DNA of 64,000 nucleotides from G963674665 sp963674665. Lineage in GTDB: Bacteria > Desulfobacterota > Desulfovibrionia > Desulfovibrionales > Desulfovibrionaceae. The position numbers and the translations under genes were made by a program. Positions 34,500-44,364 of this stretch are shown here, in pieces (the first letter of the stretch is position 1; each line of letters starts with the position of its first letter). The stretch lies in the NCBI GenBank assembly GCA_963674665.2, contig CAXXPL010000011.1, positions 1 through 64,000 of the forward strand. The letters are read 5' to 3'. The notes under the pieces were generated by a model, which saw only the letters and a list, made by a program, of their open reading frames with translations, had not been told where the DNA came from and did not search any database.

Positions 34500-37167
34500 A
34501 TGGAAGACACGGATCAGACGAAATCGCAGAAGGTGCTCATTGTCGACGATGAGCCTGTGAACCTCAAGTTGCTGGGCGCGCATCTCAAAAAAGCGGGATA
34601 CGAGGTACTCGACGCGGCCGACGGACAGAGAGCGTTGGACAAGGCCTTACTCGCTCCGGACTTGATTCTGCTCGACATCATGATGCCAGGCATGGACGGC
34701 CTGGAAACCTGCCGTCATCTCAAGGAAAGCCCGGAAACAAAGGACATCCCCGTCATCTTCCTGTCCGCGCTCAGTGACTCGGAGGTGAAAACCAAGGGCC
34801 TGCAGGTCGGCGGTGTGGATTACATCTCCAAGCCATTTGACTCCCGTGAGTTGCTGGCACGCGTCCGAACCCATCTCACACTCAGGGAGCAGGAACGACA
34901 GATTCGCCTTTACGCCAGCAACCTCGAGGGCATGGTGGAGGAGCGTACACAGCAGTTGCGCGAGGCGCAGCAGGAGATCCAGAAGGATTTCGAGATCCAG
35001 ACGGTCATCGCCGCACTGCTCAGGCTGTCCCTGGACGCGGCGGACCTGACCAACCTCCTGGATCTGATTCTGAAACGGATCCTGTCCGTCACTTCCTTTT
35101 CTTTCAAGGACAAGGGCTGCATTTTTCTCATGGACGAGGATGAAGGGCATCTGCGCATGGCGGCGGGCGACAAGCTCGACCCCGAGGTGCTGCAACGCTG
35201 CCGGGAGGTGGCGCGGGGGCATTGTGTGTGCGGCAGCGCGGCGCAGTGCGGCGAACCGCTCGTGGCCTGGGACGATGACGACATGCACGAGAACGACGCC
35301 ACCGGGATGGAGCCCCACGGGCATTTCTGCATGCCCATCATCTATGAGGAGCGCCTGCTCGGAATCATAAATATTTATCTGAAAAAGGACCACACCCCGG
35401 ACGACAAGGAGCGTGACTTCATCAGCGCGGTGGCCAACACCCTGGCCAGGGTCATAATCTACAAGCAGGCGCAACTGCGCCTGGTGGAGTCCGAGGAACA
35501 GTATCGGGCGATTTTCCAGAACACGGGCACGGCCATGGCCATCCTCGAGCAGGACCACCTCCATCGTGCTCGTCAACTCCGGATTCGAGGAGCTCACCGG
35601 CCTGGACGAGGCCAACCTGGAAGGAATGCACAAGGTCCTGGATTTCTTCCATCCGGATGATCGGGACGAGATGGCCGAGTATCACAGGGGCATATACGCT
35701 GCCTCCGAATCGGAACTTGGGCTTCGTGAGCTGCGCTTCCTCACCGACAAGGGGCAGCTCCGCCACGTGTCCATGATCGAGAGTCTGATTCCCGGGACGA
35801 ACCAGAACGTCATCTCCCTTCAGGACATCACCGATCGCAAATATGCCGAGGAGCAGGTCCTGCACCACGCCTTTCACGACAGACTCACGGACCTGCCCAA
35901 TCGTACCTGCATTATCGACAATCTCGCCAATTGCGTGGAGCGTGCCGCCACCGAGCAGGGGTACGAGTTTGCCGTGATGCTCATGGACCTGGACCGCTTC
36001 AATCTTGTGAACGAGAGCCTGGGGCACGATATCGGCGACTTGCTCATCGTGGAGCTCTCCAGGAGGCTGCGCAAACTGCTGCGGGAGCAGGACATCCTCG
36101 CCCGCCTGGGAGGAGACGAGTTCGTCATCCTGGTCAACGGATTCCAGGAAATCAGCGAGGTCACGGATCTGGCCGAGCGTGTCCTGAATCATGTCAAACA
36201 GCCCCTGGTCATCAAGGGGCAGGAGCTTGTCAGCACCTCCAGCATCGGCATCGCCCTCAGCTCCATAGGGTACTCCAGGGGCGAGGACCTGTTGCGCGAC
36301 GCGGATACGGCCCTGCATCGCGCCAAACAGCGGGGCAAGGCCAGGTACGAGGTCTTTGACAAGGAAATGCATTTCAAGGCTTTGAGCCTGCTGGCCCTGG
36401 TCACGGATATGCGCCAGGCCCTGGAGCGCGGGGAGTTTCTCCTGCACTACCAGCCTTTCGTGGACGTGCGGACCGGCGAATTGTTCGGCTTCGAGGCCCT
36501 GGTGCGCTGGAAGCACCCTTTTCGCGGTATGGTCAGCCCCGGGGAGTTCATCCCCGAGGCCGAGGAGTCCGGCCTGATCATTCCGATCGGCCAGTGGGTG
36601 CTCCAGGAGGCTTGCGAAACCATGGGGCGGGCCGTCAAGGAGTATGGGGTGGAAAGCTGCCCGGTGCTCAGCGTGAACCTTTCGGGCAAGCAGTTCGCTC
36701 ACCAGGATATCTACGAACACGTGCGCTCCGTCCTGGAGAGCACGGGGTTCAAGCCCGAGTGCCTGAAATTGGAGATCACAGAGAGCGCGGTCATGGAAGA
36801 CGCCGCTGCGGCCATCGAAATGCTCAAGAAGCTCAAGACCCTGAAAGTTCAGATCTCCATCGATGATTTTGGCACCGGTTACTCCTCCCTGGCATACCTG
36901 CACCGTTTTCCCGTGGACATGCTCAAGATCGACCGTAGCTTTGTCAGCAGCATGGGTGAGGGAGGGGAGAACAGCGAGATCGTGCGCACCATCATCGCCC
37001 TGGCCCATAGCCTCGGGCTCCAGGTCATCGCCGAGGGCGTGGAGACGCGGGACCAGCTGCAGACCATCAAAAAGCTGGGCTGCGAATACGCGCAGGGGTA
37101 CTTGTTCTCCAAGCCCGTTGGCATGGAGGCCCTACTGGCACAGCAGATGCTGAAGAAACGCTGGTAA
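34500..37167 (+). pseudogene. Response regulator with GAF, PAS, GGDEF and EAL domains, frameshifted
   Basis: A bifunctional cyclic-di-GMP enzyme of about 888 residues when reconstructed. In order: receiver domain with phospho-acceptor Asp59 in LILLDIMMPG, a coiled coil, GAF about 175-330, PAS from about 340, GGDEF with the intact RLGGDEF catalytic motif, and EAL with FEALVRWKHP and the DDFGTGYSSL loop. Both catalytic domains look active. An extra C near 35553-35556 (GACCACC for GACACC) shifts the frame inside the PAS, between AILEQD and IVLVNSGFEELTGL. Because every domain is otherwise intact, a sequence error or very recent mutation is likely. Confidence 0.85.
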
Positions 37168-37218
37168 TCGGGCCGTTCTTCTAATAGACCGATATGTTTA
37201 GGAAATTTATTTTTTGCT

Positions 37219-37247
37219 TGATTTTCTCATTCGTCAAGGGTAATATG
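37219..37247 (+). promoter_or_regulatory. Candidate promoter of the PaaK gene
   Basis: TTGATT and TAATAT are separated by 17 bases, 43 bases before the ATG at 37290, in an AT-rich gap after the GGDEF/EAL gene. Confidence 0.4.
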
Positions 37248-37289
37248 ATAAATTGAGCAAAAATTCTATAATATACGGAGTGCACGGCA

Positions 37290-38555
37290 ATGACGAGAAA
37301 GGACAGGACAGAAGGTATATACAGCAGGCGTGAAGTGCTTGACGAGAGCGAACGCCGCCAATTCTACCTGATTCAACTCAAAGAGTTGCTCCAGTATGCC
37401 TACCGTTACTCCGAGGATGTGAAGAAGCGCTTCGACCGCGCCCAATTCTCGGTGGAGAAGTTCAAAAATCTCAGCGATCTCAAACATATTCCCATTCTTA
37501 AAAAGAAGGAACTGATCTTCCTTCAGTCCATCGGCCCCAGACTTGGCGGGCTGCTCACCAAGGACCTCGGGGAGCTGAAGCGCATTTTTCTTTCCCCCGG
37601 CCCGATCTTCGATCCCGAAGACCGCAACGACGACTACTGGGGATGGACCGAGGGCTTTTACGCCGCGGGCTTCCGCTCCGGCGACCTGGCCCAGGTCACC
37701 TTCAACTATCACCTCACCCCCGCGGGCCTGATGTTTGAGGAGCCCCTGCGCAACCTCAATTGCGCTGTCATTCCCGTGGGCCCGGGAAACACCTCCACCC
37801 AGCTGGACATCATGCAGAAGCTGCGCGTCACCGGCTACGTGGGTACGCCCAGCTACCTGATGCACCTGGCCCAGAAGGCCGAGGAGTCCGGCCTGAACCT
37901 GCGCCGCGACCTGTACCTGGAGGTGGCCTTTGTCACGGGTGAGAAGTTCTCCGAGAAGATGCGCTCCACCCTGGAAAAGAAGTTCGACCTGATCATGCGC
38001 CAGGGCTACGGTACTGCGGACGTGGGCTGCATAGGCTACGAGTGCTACCACAAGAACGGCCTGCACGTGGCCAACCGCGCCTATGTGGAGATCTGCCATC
38101 CCGACACCGGCATCCCCCTGAAGGACGGCGAGGTGGGCGAGATCGTGGTCACGGCCTTCAACAAGACCTACCCCCTTATCCGTCTGGCCACCGGCGACCT
38201 CTCCTACATCGACCGCGAGCCCTGCGCCTGCGGCCGCACCAGCCCCAGACTTGGCAACATCGTGGGCCGCGTGGACACCACCGCCCGCATCAAGGGCATG
38301 TTCGTGTACCCGCACCAGGTGGAGCAGGTCATGGCCAGGTTCGAGGAGGTCAAGCGCTGGCAGATCGAGGTCACCAACCCCGGTGGCATCGACGAGATGG
38401 TCCTGTACGTGGAGGCCAGCAACTTCAAGCGTGAAGAGGAACTGCTGCACACCTTCCGTGAGCGCATCAAGCTGCGCCCCTCGCTGAAGGTGCTGGAGCC
38501 CGGCATCCTGCCGCCGCAGATCCGCCCCATCGAGGATAAGCGCAAATGGGACTAG
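37290..38555 (+). CDS. Phenylacetate-CoA ligase family protein (PaaK-like)
   Basis: A 421-residue adenylate-forming enzyme. Seen: central GYVGTPSYLMHLA, the AMP-binding RQGYGTADVG, and the C-terminal hinge RLATGDLSYI with GRVDTTARIKGMFVYP. By family it activates an aromatic or other carboxylic acid to its CoA thioester. The rest of a phenylacetate pathway is absent, and such stand-alone copies are common in Desulfovibrio, so the acid is unknown. The very regular, unbroken sequence contrasts with the frameshifted neighbours. A strong terminator follows. Confidence 0.88.
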   Translation: MTRKDRTEGIYSRREVLDESERRQFYLIQLKELLQYAYRYSEDVKKRFDRAQFSVEKFKNLSDLKHIPILKKKELIFLQSIGPRLGGLLTKDLGELKRIFLSPGPIFDPEDRNDDYWGWTEGFYAAGFRSGDLAQVTFNYHLTPAGLMFEEPLRNLNCAVIPVGPGNTSTQLDIMQKLRVTGYVGTPSYLMHLAQKAEESGLNLRRDLYLEVAFVTGEKFSEKMRSTLEKKFDLIMRQGYGTADVGCIGYECYHKNGLHVANRAYVEICHPDTGIPLKDGEVGEIVVTAFNKTYPLIRLATGDLSYIDREPCACGRTSPRLGNIVGRVDTTARIKGMFVYPHQVEQVMARFEEVKRWQIEVTNPGGIDEMVLYVEASNFKREEELLHTFRERIKLRPSLKVLEPGILPPQIRPIEDKRKWD

Positions 38556-38583
38556 CCGCCTGATTCCATTATAAAGCCATTAC

Positions 38584-38620
38584 GAGGGGGAAAATCTTGA
38601 ACGGATCTTCCCCCTCTTTC
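38584..38620 (+). terminator. Intrinsic terminator
   Basis: GAGGGGGAAAATC and GATCTTCCCCCTC pair with a TTGAACG loop, followed by TTTCTTTCC. A clear intrinsic terminator for the PaaK gene, belonging to the same stem-loop family. Confidence 0.85.
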
Positions 38621-38741
38621 TTTCCTATATATCGCCCCTTTTCAAATCCCCTCTCATTGACTAGATACTGTATCAAGACTCTGATCCGATGAATTCGCCC
38701 CGTTGCGGGGCACCATCTTTTGCAATCAATCAGGGGGCGTA

Positions 38742-39963
38742 ATGTCTTGTTCCCATCGGACCGTCAAATGGATGTTCCTCGCCATGCTCGTGCTCATGGC
38801 AGCGGGCTGCGCGCCCAAGGGAGGGATCGTGCCCGAGACGCAGCCTTCTCCGTTGTATGAGCCCGGCGAACTGCTGCGCCTGCGGGCCGGCGAGATGCTG
38901 CCCATGAGCGATCGGGAGTTCCTCACCCTGGCCCATGACGCCGATTACGTGCTTCTCGGCGAGGGGCACACAGTGGCCTGCGACCATCTGGCCCAGGCCC
39001 GGATGCTCGCGCTCCTCGCCGGGGAGGGGCGGCAGTGGAGCCTTGGGCTGGAGATGATCAGCAGGGACCTGCAGCCCGCGCTGGACGAGCTCAACGCCGC
39101 GCCCGAGGCTGTCAGGGCGGACATCCAGGTCCTTAACAAGCGGCTCGACTGGAAAAAGGCCTGGGGCTATGATTTCTCACTGTACGCCCCGGCCCTGAAA
39201 GCGGCGGTGGACAGCGGCATGCCCATACATGCCCTGAACGTGCCGAGCGCGGTGCTGAAGAAGATGCGCGTCGAAGGGCGAAAAGGCCTCAGCGCCGAGG
39301 AAAAGGCTTGGCTGCCAGTGAGGGTCATCCCCCCCTTGCCGGAGCAGGAGGAGGAACTGAAGACCGTATTCACCATGCACCAGGAGTTCATGACCAAAGG
39401 CAAAGGGGGCGGGACCGATGTCCTTGAAAAGCGCATGAAGCTGTTCTTCGAGGTCCAGTCCATATGGGACACCGCCATGGCGGAGCAGGCCCTGGCCATA
39501 CGCCGGGAGACCGGCAACCCCGTGGCGATCATGGCAGGCTCCGGGCACGTGGAAAATGGCTGGGGCATTGCCCACAGGCTGCACACTCTCCAGCCGGGAG
39601 CGAAAGTGCTCATGGTCCTGGCCTGGCGCGGCGGAAAACTGCCCAAGCCCTCCCTTGGGGACGTGTTCTTCTATTGCCGGGACGCGAACTCCAACCGCCT
39701 GGGCATGAACCTGGTCTGGCAGCACACCCCAAAAGGTGCGCTCATCGAATCAGTGGCCCCGGACTCCGTAGCGGCCAAGGCAGACCTGCGCGCCGATGAC
39801 CTCATCGTCCAGGCCAACGGCAAGAAGGTGGACTCGCTCTCCACCCTGCACGTGACCGCCTTCATGGCCGCGAGGAAAAAAACAGCCCCTGAAATTGCGC
39901 ATCAGGCGCAAGGGGTATGAACTGAACATGACCGTGCCGTTGGGGGCGGGAAAGAAAGAATAA
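38742..39963 (+). pseudogene. ChaN-family lipoprotein fused to a PDZ domain, frameshifted at the end
   Basis: A lipoprotein (lipobox LMAAGC, Cys near residue 23) with a ChaN/heme-binding-like domain: LGEGHTVACDHLAQARM, LEMISRDLQPALDELN and IMAGSGHVENGWGIAHRL. The last 80 residues are a PDZ domain (GALIESVAPDSVAAKADLR). Seven A's at 39876-39882 shift the frame; removing one gives QPLKLRIRRKGYELNMTVPL and a stop at 39963. The unshifted frame ends at 39920 after 14 odd residues. ChaN-like proteins bind heme or take part in iron acquisition; the PDZ fusion suggests a protein-interaction role (inference). Confidence 0.8.
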
Positions 39964-40174
39964 AGTAAGGGAGAAAGAGTTGTGTGAGGGGGAAACCATT
40001 TGAAATTACATGGAGCGCATACGGATAACGGCGCGCTCCGATGGCTTCGCCACCTGTTCCCGCCCGCGGCGTGGCCTGTATCATGGCTTCGAGCAGTAAA
40101 ATGCGGGGCATTTTGGCTTTCAGTCAAAAAAGGTGCCCCCCGGAAGCATCCTTTTTCTTCAAAAAGGTACCATC

Positions 40175-41008
40175 ATGCCTGAGTTGCCCGAGGTTGAGAC
40201 CATCGCGCGGGGATTGCGCCCGCACCTGGTGGGGGCGCGTATCCGCGAGGTGCGGGTTCCCGGCCCCCACGCCACGCCCCAGGGCGTGGAACTGTTCCGC
40301 TCCCGCCTGGAAGGGGGAGAGATCACCGCTGTAGGGCGGCGGGGCAAGGTAATGACCCTCGGGGTGGGGGAGAACCTCACCCTGGCCGTGCACCTGCGCA
40401 TGACCGGCCGGTTCTATCTGCCGAGCAACGGTGAGCTGGTGGGCGATAAGCACACCCACTGCGTGTTCTTCCTGGAGAACCGTGACGGAGCCACCAGGCT
40501 GCTGCTGTACAACGATGTGCGCAAGTTCGGCACGCTGCAGGCCTTCACTCCGGAGGAACTGCTTGCCTGGCCTTTTTTCGCAAGCCTGGGACCGGAGCCC
40601 CTGGAAATTTCCAGGAGCGCGTTCGTGAAACTATTCCAAGGGCGGCGCACCCGCATCAAGGCCATGCTCCTGGATCAGAAGGTCATCGCGGGCATCGGCA
40701 ACATCTATGCGGACGAGTCCCTGTTCCGCGCGGGCATCAGGCCCGACGCCCCCGCAGGGGGGCTGAGCGGGCGGCGCCTGGGCGTTCTGCACGGAAAGCT
40801 GCAGGAGGTGCTGCAGGAGGCGGTGGACGCCTGTGGCAGCTCCATCCGGGATTACCGCGACGCCATGGGCGATGCCGGGGCCTTTCAGAATTGCTTCAGG
40901 GTCTACGGACGCGGGGGTGAAACCTGCCTGGAGTGCGGTTCGCCGCTGCGCCAGGTGAAGGTGGCGGGGCGGACCACGGTCTTCTGCCCCAAGTGTCAGA
41001 AAACCTGA
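40175..41008 (+). CDS. mutM: Formamidopyrimidine-DNA glycosylase
   Basis: MutM/Fpg removes 8-oxoguanine and FapyG from DNA and cuts the abasic site. 277 residues; the start MPELPEVETIARGL gives the catalytic Pro and Glu after Met removal. Seen: GRRGKVM with the conserved Lys, KVIAGIGNIYADE, and the C-terminal zinc finger CLECGSPLRQV and CPKCQ. The ORF is open further upstream but only ATG 40175 leaves the catalytic Pro at the N-terminus. Confidence 0.97.
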   Translation: MPELPEVETIARGLRPHLVGARIREVRVPGPHATPQGVELFRSRLEGGEITAVGRRGKVMTLGVGENLTLAVHLRMTGRFYLPSNGELVGDKHTHCVFFLENRDGATRLLLYNDVRKFGTLQAFTPEELLAWPFFASLGPEPLEISRSAFVKLFQGRRTRIKAMLLDQKVIAGIGNIYADESLFRAGIRPDAPAGGLSGRRLGVLHGKLQEVLQEAVDACGSSIRDYRDAMGDAGAFQNCFRVYGRGGETCLECGSPLRQVKVAGRTTVFCPKCQKT

Positions 41009-41027
41009 CAACAATTCCGGGGGAAGC

Positions 41028-41507
41028 ATGGCAGAACAGCAATCCGCCTGGCCGGAGCGCGTGCCGGACGCTGAGGACTGGAACGCCTGGGGACAGGACC
41101 CCGAGGACCTGGGAGACCTGGACCTGCGCTACGCCCACGAGGAGTTCTTTGGTAAAAACTGGCAGGACTGCGTTTCCATGTTTGGCGAGAGTCCCATCGA
41201 ACGCACCGAAAACCTGCGGCGCATGCCCCTTGTACCGTTCAGGTATTATCTGCGCGCCTTTGCCGTGTACCTGGAATCACAGCATGCCCTGGATCCGGAC
41301 AACATCGACCGCTCTTCGGCCGCAAGTTGCTTCCTGGACATCGTGGAGGAAAGACTTCGGGAAAACCGGGAGTACGTGCTGCCACTCATGCATGAGATCC
41401 TCCCCCGGTTGGAGCGCGTAGTCGGGTTGCAGGAGGCCTTTGACGCGGACGAGGATATTTTCGGCAACTTTGCCGAGCAGCTGGAACGCATCCGGAACTT
41501 GTTGTGA
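41028..41507 (+). CDS. Hypothetical protein downstream of mutM
   Basis: A 159-residue soluble, acidic protein with many Trp near its N-terminus (WPERVPDAEDWNAWGQDPED) and a helical C-terminal half (EYVLPLMHEILPRLERVVGL). No domain recognised. It starts 19 bases after the mutM stop (GGGGGAAGC before the ATG), so it is probably in the same transcription unit. Confidence 0.7.
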   Translation: MAEQQSAWPERVPDAEDWNAWGQDPEDLGDLDLRYAHEEFFGKNWQDCVSMFGESPIERTENLRRMPLVPFRYYLRAFAVYLESQHALDPDNIDRSSAASCFLDIVEERLRENREYVLPLMHEILPRLERVVGLQEAFDADEDIFGNFAEQLERIRNLL

Positions 41508-41561
41508 CATGCGGATTTCCGGCTGATCACGCCACTGGGCACAAGCAAAAGGGGGAGAGGG

Positions 41562-41933
41562 ATGCATCTGAAAAAGGCGCTGGCGATTGTCGTGATGCTC
41601 TGCACGCTTTTCACGCTGGCGGTTCCGGCTTCCACCGCCCAATTGTGGTGGATCAAGGGGCGGTACCTGCGCGCCGATGTCGGCGACCTGCCCTACGCGG
41701 TGTTCGACAACAACGGGGAGGAACTCTGGCTGGTGTGCGGAGAGACCACCACCGAGTTCCTGGACGGTTTGAAGCTGCAAAAGGATGTGGTGGTCACATA
41801 TGAGGTGAAAAAGCAGTTCATCGAAGGGGCCGGGGAAGAGGTGGAGATCCAGCAGGTGCAGAGCGTGTTCATACCCAGCGGCTTTGATCCGGGGTTCGGG
41901 GTGTACATCATCGAAGGGCAGGCGCCCAAGTAA
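41562..41933 (+). CDS. Small exported hypothetical protein
   Basis: 123 residues with a signal peptide (LKKALAIVVMLCTLFTLAVPA). The mature part is beta-rich (QLWWIKGRYLRADVG, VTYEVKKQFIEGAGEEVEI) with Trp and Tyr pairs; it resembles OB-fold-like small periplasmic proteins but I cannot name a family. ATG has GGGGGAGAGGG upstream. Confidence 0.65.
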   Translation: MHLKKALAIVVMLCTLFTLAVPASTAQLWWIKGRYLRADVGDLPYAVFDNNGEELWLVCGETTTEFLDGLKLQKDVVVTYEVKKQFIEGAGEEVEIQQVQSVFIPSGFDPGFGVYIIEGQAPK

Positions 41934-42338
41934 TAGTTACCGAACAGCCCTCGTCGTCAATTCTTCAAGCGTCCGTGAAAAGGCTGCGGGCTCTTGCGCG
42001 CCGCTTACGCCGTCATTGCGGCGCGTATGGAGTGAATCCACGCTTACTACAAGGCGTGCCCGGCCGCTTTGGATGGAATCGGAACGTCCTCCCAGTACCC
42101 GGATAATTTTGAAATATTCGAAGTCCCTTCACACACGCACAGCGATTTTCGCACCTCTTTCCTGAAAATCCGCCATTATTCATAACAAATTATGCGGTTG
42201 CACAGTGCTGCTCCAGTCAGAGGATAGAAACAGCGTATAGTTTAATCAAAAACAGTTTATAGAATGCCGTAAAGAAAATGCTCCATTATGTCGAAAAGTG
42301 AATAACATGAATCCACGTGATCAACCTGAGAGGGTAGC
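41934..42338. other. Intergenic region (405 bases), no gene
   Basis: The left part is GC-rich and holds a dispersed repeat. The right part, from about 42170, is AT-rich and leads into the acidic low-GC gene. No RNA gene or clear promoter seen. Confidence 0.5.
42021..42065. repeat. Dispersed repeat family B, copy 1
   Basis: ATGGAGTGAATCCACGCTT followed by (A/G)CT and AGGCG(C/T)G(C/T)CCG(G/A)CCGCTT is also present at 52816-52860 in another intergenic region. GCG(C/T) precedes it in both. Reading frames are absent. Confidence 0.55.
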
Positions 42339-43091
42339 ATGGTTATCAACAGCTTCTCCAGCGGGGCATCGTTAGGAAATCTTGTTATAAAAAAGGAAGT
42401 TAGCACTGATAGTGCTGCCGACACCGAAGCACAGGCTCCCGAGCAGGCTGCGGCTGTGGAAAAAACGGAGCGCACGGCATCCTCAACCACAAGTTCTTCC
42501 AGTATGATGTCCGGGCTTTTTTATGATTCAAATTATGAGCGTTCAAAGTATGTTGAGGCGGGTATCAGCTCACGCCAACAGGAGAATAGTTTCTCAACGA
42601 AAATGAATTCGCTTGTCTCGAGTTTGGTTGCCCAAGCACAAATATGGGACAATGAACGCCAGTTTGGAGGTGCCGTGCCTATTGAGAACACGTATCTCAT
42701 AGGGCAAAGGCTTGGGACTGCCTCGACCATGGCCACGAACCGGGTAAAATCGGAAGAGACAAACACACATAGCGAAAAGAATCTCGATGATCTGCGTGAA
42801 GGAATTGAACAGAGAGCTGAAGAGGCTACCACAGAGCGTGATGAAGATGCTGCATCCACAGAAGGAACTGACACAGAGAGCAACGAAGATGCGCTATCCG
42901 AATCTTCAGATGCAAGCGAAACAACAGATTTTGTTGATGAAACAAGTGCTGGCGATATCTCATCTGAATCTGATTCGACAGGTGCCCCGACAGATCAAGT
43001 TGAGGCAACGGACAACGGCATACAATCAACAGACATCGGTTCACTGTTGAGATTTTCTGCCACAGGAGCAAAACTCAATATTACAGTCTAA
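42339..43091 (+). CDS. Acidic, Ser/Thr/Glu-rich protein of unknown function
   Basis: A 250-residue protein without signal peptide. The first 60 residues are rich in Ser/Ala/Glu, then comes a short folded-looking core (FYDSNYERSKYVEAGISSRQ, then KMNSLVSSLVAQAQIWDNE), and from about residue 130 a strongly acidic low-complexity tail (Glu, Asp, Ser, Thr). Base composition is much lower in GC than the neighbours, and the surrounding region is AT-rich. It could be a recently acquired gene. A stem-loop lies about 100 bases downstream. Nothing points to a function. Confidence 0.65.
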   Translation: MVINSFSSGASLGNLVIKKEVSTDSAADTEAQAPEQAAAVEKTERTASSTTSSSSMMSGLFYDSNYERSKYVEAGISSRQQENSFSTKMNSLVSSLVAQAQIWDNERQFGGAVPIENTYLIGQRLGTASTMATNRVKSEETNTHSEKNLDDLREGIEQRAEEATTERDEDAASTEGTDTESNEDALSESSDASETTDFVDETSAGDISSESDSTGAPTDQVEATDNGIQSTDIGSLLRFSATGAKLNITV

Positions 43092-43190
43092 TAATTAGAA
43101 GGTAAAGATACTCGTAACTTCCGGCGCGCTCCAATCACGGGGCGTGCCGTTTTGCGTTATTTGGAACTACTATTCTTGAGGAAAGAGTAT

Positions 43191-43218
43191 GGGGAGGCTT
43201 TTCAAAAAGTTCCTCCCC
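43191..43218 (+). terminator. Stem-loop after the acidic protein gene
   Basis: GGGGAGG and CCTCCCC pair around CTTTTCAAAAAGTT, another member of the family. Confidence 0.6.
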
Positions 43219-43293
43219 AGGACAATTGTTTCAAATATTGCAATGCCTGTACGAGAGGTTTTCTCCCGTCTCTGTTTGTTGTAGGGGTGCTGT

Positions 43294-44259
43294 ATGAACA
43301 GGAGAAACGAGCACGTGAAACGCAATCCCCTGGCCGTGCTGGCAGAGAAATGCGTGGAGCCTTCCACGCTGGAGTTTTGGAGGCAGGGACGCGAGCTGGA
43401 GAATTTCGGCGTCTGGGACTGGCTGCACGGCTATGTCTATGGCCGCTGGACCTATCTGTACGTCTCGGTGGCCCTGGGAGAGCACAAGCTCACCAAGCCC
43501 TTGCTCAAGCTCTGGGATATTCTGGAAAAAGTATTGACGCCCATTGGACCGCTGCGCCCCAAGGAGCGTTCGGCCCGGGAAAGAATCGCCCACGGGTACC
43601 ACGGCAAGGTGGTTCCAGTGTCAGGGGCGCGCCGGATCATCACCGTGAACCGCCCCGTGGAGATAAAGGACCTCGAGCAGGTGATTCCCTATGACCAGGC
43701 CAGGAGCATTTTGCTCAAGGACCCGGACCACATAGTGGCCCTGGAGTGCCCCTGCCGCTCCTGCAGGGAAAATCCCTGCACGCCATTGGATGTCTGTCTG
43801 GTGGTGGGAGAGCCATTTGCCAGCTTCATCGTACACCATCACCCCGGCCGCGCCCGCTGGGTGAGTCAGAGCGAGGCCGAGGACATTCTGCGGGCCGAAC
43901 ACGAGCGGGGACACGTGCACCATGCGTTCTTCAAGGACGCGATCCTGCAACGGTTCTATGCCATATGCAATTGCTGCTCTTGTTGTTGCGGGGCCATCAG
44001 GGCGCACCACAACGGCGTGCCCATGCTGGCATCCTCGGGCTATCTCGCGACAGTTGACGGGGCGGAATGCAAGGGGTGCGGCATGTGCGCGTCCAAGTGC
44101 CCCTTTGATGCGATCCAGGTGGTGCATGATCAGGGCGGAAAACGCGCCGTGGTGAATACGGACGCCTGCATGGGCTGTGGCGTGTGCGTGCCCAACTGCC
44201 CTACCAATGCTTTGGCCCTTAGCCTGGCCCCGGAAAAGGGCCTGCCGCTGGAGATTTGA
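43294..44259 (+). CDS. 4Fe-4S ferredoxin-like redox protein
   Basis: A 321-residue protein with cysteine clusters: CPCRSCRENPCTPLDVC in the middle, a compact CNCCSCCCGA near residue 228, and a C-terminal bacterial ferredoxin domain with CKGCGMCASKCP and CMGCGVCVPNCP (two [4Fe-4S]). The N-terminal 110 residues are Trp/Tyr-rich. The electron partner is unknown; it precedes glpD on the same strand by about 105 bases, so it may accept electrons from glycerol-3-phosphate oxidation (inference). Confidence 0.8.
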   Translation: MNRRNEHVKRNPLAVLAEKCVEPSTLEFWRQGRELENFGVWDWLHGYVYGRWTYLYVSVALGEHKLTKPLLKLWDILEKVLTPIGPLRPKERSARERIAHGYHGKVVPVSGARRIITVNRPVEIKDLEQVIPYDQARSILLKDPDHIVALECPCRSCRENPCTPLDVCLVVGEPFASFIVHHHPGRARWVSQSEAEDILRAEHERGHVHHAFFKDAILQRFYAICNCCSCCCGAIRAHHNGVPMLASSGYLATVDGAECKGCGMCASKCPFDAIQVVHDQGGKRAVVNTDACMGCGVCVPNCPTNALALSLAPEKGLPLEI

Positions 44260-44364
44260 ACGAAAGGGCTTTTGTTTATGAAGCCATGGCGGGAAAATCG
44301 TGTTATGGGTCGGTAGCCCCTGGCTTCGTGTAAGCCTTGAAACCGGGAATAAAGGGATAGAGAT

